Source: UTCHB3 sp964531325 (GTDB lineage Bacteria > Bacteroidota > Ignavibacteria > Ignavibacteriales > Ignavibacteriaceae). Taken from it: a stretch of 64,000 nucleotides of DNA. The notes beneath the pieces are model-generated. The model saw nothing but the letters and a program-made list of their open reading frames with translations. It did not search any database and had not been told where the DNA came from. Shown piece after piece: positions 61,921-64,000 of this stretch (position 1 is the first letter of the stretch; each line of letters opens with the position of its first letter). Location of the stretch: contig CAZHCW010000009.1 in assembly GCA_964531325.1 (NCBI GenBank), positions 86,924 to 150,923 of the forward strand, in the 5' to 3' direction. A program made the position numbers and the translations under genes.

Positions 61921-63768
61921 CTACTTCAAAAACACCATTTTTTCGGTTTTTACGAATAATGGAATCAAATTTTTATCTCTGACCAACAAATTGTAAAAAT
62001 ATACACCGGATGCGATGTCTTTGATTGTCCCAATTGTTGTTGGTGAAAATTCTCTCTCATACTCTCCTGCAGGAAGCCAACCGTTTTGAAGCATGGCTAC
62101 AAGTCCACCATTTACATCATATACTCGAAGGATTACTTCTGATTCTTCTGTAAGTGAGAATTTTATCTTTGTTGAAGGATTAAACGGATTAGGGTAATTT
62201 TGATATAGATATATTCTTTCCGGGGTTTGGCTTTCTTCTTCAGCAGAAATACCAGTTAAGACTACCGTGACACTGTCAAGTTTGCTGACATTCCCTTGAT
62301 TGTCTTTTGCAGTCAGTTTATAACTGTAACTGCCTGTCGGGGCTTCGAGGGAATCTGTAATGAGTGTATCTGTTCCGGAGTATATCTTGTTGTTCTCATC
62401 CGGAATAAACAGCGGGTCTCTGCTTCTGTAAAGTGAGAATGAATTAAAGTCAGCTTCTGTACCACCCCGCCAATTGAAATTAACTTTCCCATATTGTTTA
62501 GATACGAGGGTAAACTTTGGTTTCTTTGGTGCAAGGTCTTTGTAGGTGTAACTTTGCCCATATGGTCCACCATACAAACCAATATCACTCCTTGAACCGT
62601 CAACATCAAGGATGTTTGGATCACCTGCATTTATCAAAGGTGAAAACATTTGAAGGAAATAATTGTTGCTGTCTTGATTCTCAAACATAGGGTCTGCTGT
62701 GTAATAAATAGTGGTGTCGGGATTAAACCATGATAAATTATTTGATATTCTTTTGCAGTGATAAAATAAATTGTAATTAATATCAGCCTGAAAATCCTGA
62801 TTCCCAATATTAATTGCTGACCCCCAACTATCCATTACTATATTATTCCTGATTGTTGCTCCGGGATAAGGTTTTATACCATCATCAAATCCTAAAATAA
62901 AATTGTTTGTAACTTCGCCCAACTCACAATGTCTGATACCTATAAATGCTGAGCCGGGTGTTGTTTCAAGGAGGTTGTTATAAACATATACTTTAGTTGG
63001 AAAAAATAAGTTCCCAAAATTAAATCCATTGGAACGCACTTGCAATAGCCAGTTGTTCCTTATAGTTGCATAATCTGATCTAATTCCTTCTACACATCGC
63101 TGGAATATGTTGTCCTGTATTAAAACAGGTTCTAAATTATGGCGATCGCTGACCTGGATACCAAGAGCAGATTGGTAAAAATAGCAGTCTTTAATTACTC
63201 CTGTCACACCAATAGCTGACATAGCTTTTTGAAAATTACCTTTAAAATTTACATTATTGATATTGCAATATGTTACTGAACCATAATTCCCCCCTACTAA
63301 TACACCGTAATGCTCGTTTGCTCCCAAAAGTGTTTTTAATGTCAGGTAACTCATTGTCAGATGATCCATTACTGTGAATGCACGGACTATAACAGGATTG
63401 GGAGGAATTCCTGATGAATAATCTGAAATATCAATGATACAACTATCAACATCAACACCTACTATTGTCAAATATCTACCAACTGAGTTTGAAACCACGA
63501 GTTCGGTATAAACACCAGTACCAATCAGAATGGTATCACCAGTTATACAAATATCAACAACCTTTTGGATTGAATCTGATGCTGTTGCCCAAGTTGTGTA
63601 TGGAGCGACTGGTGTTGAATTTCCTGCTTTGACATATCGAATTGTGGAATAACCAGGGACATTCAATAAGAGAATCAAGAGTGCTGAGAACAAGATTGTT
63701 CTTGTTGTGACTTTCCCGAAAATGAATGCATTCCGATGTATAGGAAATTTTCTTTTGGTGACTGTCAT
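61921..63768 (-). CDS. Secreted parallel beta-helix protein with T9SS sorting domain
   Basis: A 615-residue protein. An N-terminal signal anchor (TTRTILFSALLILLLNVPGYS) precedes a right-handed parallel beta-helix (repeating short strands with NN steps: IRNNWLLQV, VYVYNNLLETTPGSAF, EVTNNFILGFDDGI, TIRNNIVMDSWGSAI). A fibronectin-like domain is at about 420-500. The C-terminal sorting domain is IYLYQNYPNPFNPSTKIKFSL, with VILRVYDVNGGLV and SGVYFYNLLV. It should be exported through the outer membrane by the T9SS and attached to or released from the surface. Its ATG overlaps the stop of the upstream gene (ATGA). Confidence 0.9.
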   Translation of the reverse strand: MTVTKRKFPIHRNAFIFGKVTTRTILFSALLILLLNVPGYSTIRYVKAGNSTPVAPYTTWATASDSIQKVVDICITGDTILIGTGVYTELVVSNSVGRYLTIVGVDVDSCIIDISDYSSGIPPNPVIVRAFTVMDHLTMSYLTLKTLLGANEHYGVLVGGNYGSVTYCNINNVNFKGNFQKAMSAIGVTGVIKDCYFYQSALGIQVSDRHNLEPVLIQDNIFQRCVEGIRSDYATIRNNWLLQVRSNGFNFGNLFFPTKVYVYNNLLETTPGSAFIGIRHCELGEVTNNFILGFDDGIKPYPGATIRNNIVMDSWGSAINIGNQDFQADINYNLFYHCKRISNNLSWFNPDTTIYYTADPMFENQDSNNYFLQMFSPLINAGDPNILDVDGSRSDIGLYGGPYGQSYTYKDLAPKKPKFTLVSKQYGKVNFNWRGGTEADFNSFSLYRSRDPLFIPDENNKIYSGTDTLITDSLEAPTGSYSYKLTAKDNQGNVSKLDSVTVVLTGISAEEESQTPERIYLYQNYPNPFNPSTKIKFSLTEESEVILRVYDVNGGLVAMLQNGWLPAGEYEREFSPTTIGTIKDIASGVYFYNLLVRDKNLIPLFVKTEKMVFLK

Positions 63769-64000
63769 TTCAGAATCACCAATTTTTTGTTGATATTTAT
63801 GTCGTTTACGCTCAGCGAATAAATATATACGCCACTGGCGAGGTTGCCTGATTCAATCGTTGTTCTGTGTCTGCCCATCGGTTTTTGTTCATTCACCAAT
63901 TGTTTTACCAATCTTCCGGTTATGTCAAAGAGTTTAATCGATACCAGTCCCTCTTTTGGGAGAGCATACTCAATTATTGTTGAACTGTTGAACGGGTTAG
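63765..64000 (-). CDS. C-terminal fragment of a T9SS cargo protein (5' end outside window)
   Basis: The reverse frame enters from the right edge with NPFNSSTIIEYALPKEG, then VSIKLFDITGRLVKQLV and SGVYIYSLSVND, ending NKKLVILK and stop. This is a second, independent T9SS type A sorting domain. Its stop overlaps the next gene by ATGA. The rest of the protein cannot be seen. Confidence 0.88.
   Translation of the reverse strand, partial: NPFNSSTIIEYALPKEGLVSIKLFDITGRLVKQLVNEQKPMGRHRTTIESGNLASGVYIYSLSVNDININKKLVILK

Overview
The window looks like chromosome from a free-living, low-GC member of the Bacteroidota/FCB group. An Ignavibacteria-like organism is my best guess. The evidence is two proteins ending in a type IX secretion (T9SS) sorting domain with the 'YPNPFNPST' signature, several promoters of the Bacteroidota form TTG-N19/20-TAnnTTTG, a DUF3078 outer-membrane protein and a threonyl-tRNA synthetase without a TGS domain. 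Most genes have intact frames and short or overlapping junctions. I made no similarity search, so family names rest on motifs I can read.

Layout. 1-6 kb: the smc gene (its C-terminus lies off the left edge), directly downstream of a membrane protein with a glycoside-hydrolase-2-like ectodomain. 6-9 kb: rpsT, a SpoIIE-type phosphatase, and an SPFH membrane protein paired with a tiny ribbon-helix-helix-like protein. 9-12 kb: a Fic protein, a small unknown gene, and a restriction-modification pair whose nuclease carries an in-frame stop. 12-20 kb: a 1216-residue AAA-ATPase/pseudokinase/TPR protein, a decaheme cytochrome with a membrane partner, and katG.

20-32 kb is an accessory, defence-like region ending at tRNA-Ser(UGA). 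It holds a decayed alpha/beta hydrolase, an AAA_14/DUF4143 ATPase behind 32-bp tandem repeats, an unknown protein, a Fic protein, and an AccI-like restriction-modification pair. It continues with an overlapping three-gene cassette (HNH nuclease, unknown 134-residue protein, minimal nucleotidyltransferase), an AbiEi-like/Fic fusion behind 24-bp tandem repeats, a rifampin ADP-ribosyltransferase and a SAM methyltransferase. Short direct repeats bracket several of these modules.

32-41 kb: a one-direction chemosensory operon (CheR-TPR, double CheW, receptor, CheA-REC, CheB, REC-histidine kinase, hydrolase) with no flagellar gene in sight. 41-64 kb is mostly housekeeping: a C69 peptidase, malic enzyme, tyrS, a YraN-family protein, a ferredoxin-like protein, an inositol-monophosphatase-family phosphatase, thrS, a thioredoxin-like protein and carAB. 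Embedded in it is a second AAA_14/DUF4143 ATPase behind 33-bp repeats that contain a palindrome. Two T9SS cargo genes end the window.

The strongest leads for something undescribed are the HNH/134-aa/nucleotidyltransferase cassette, and the tandem repeat arrays that sit just upstream of two DUF4143 ATPase genes and one wHTH-Fic gene.
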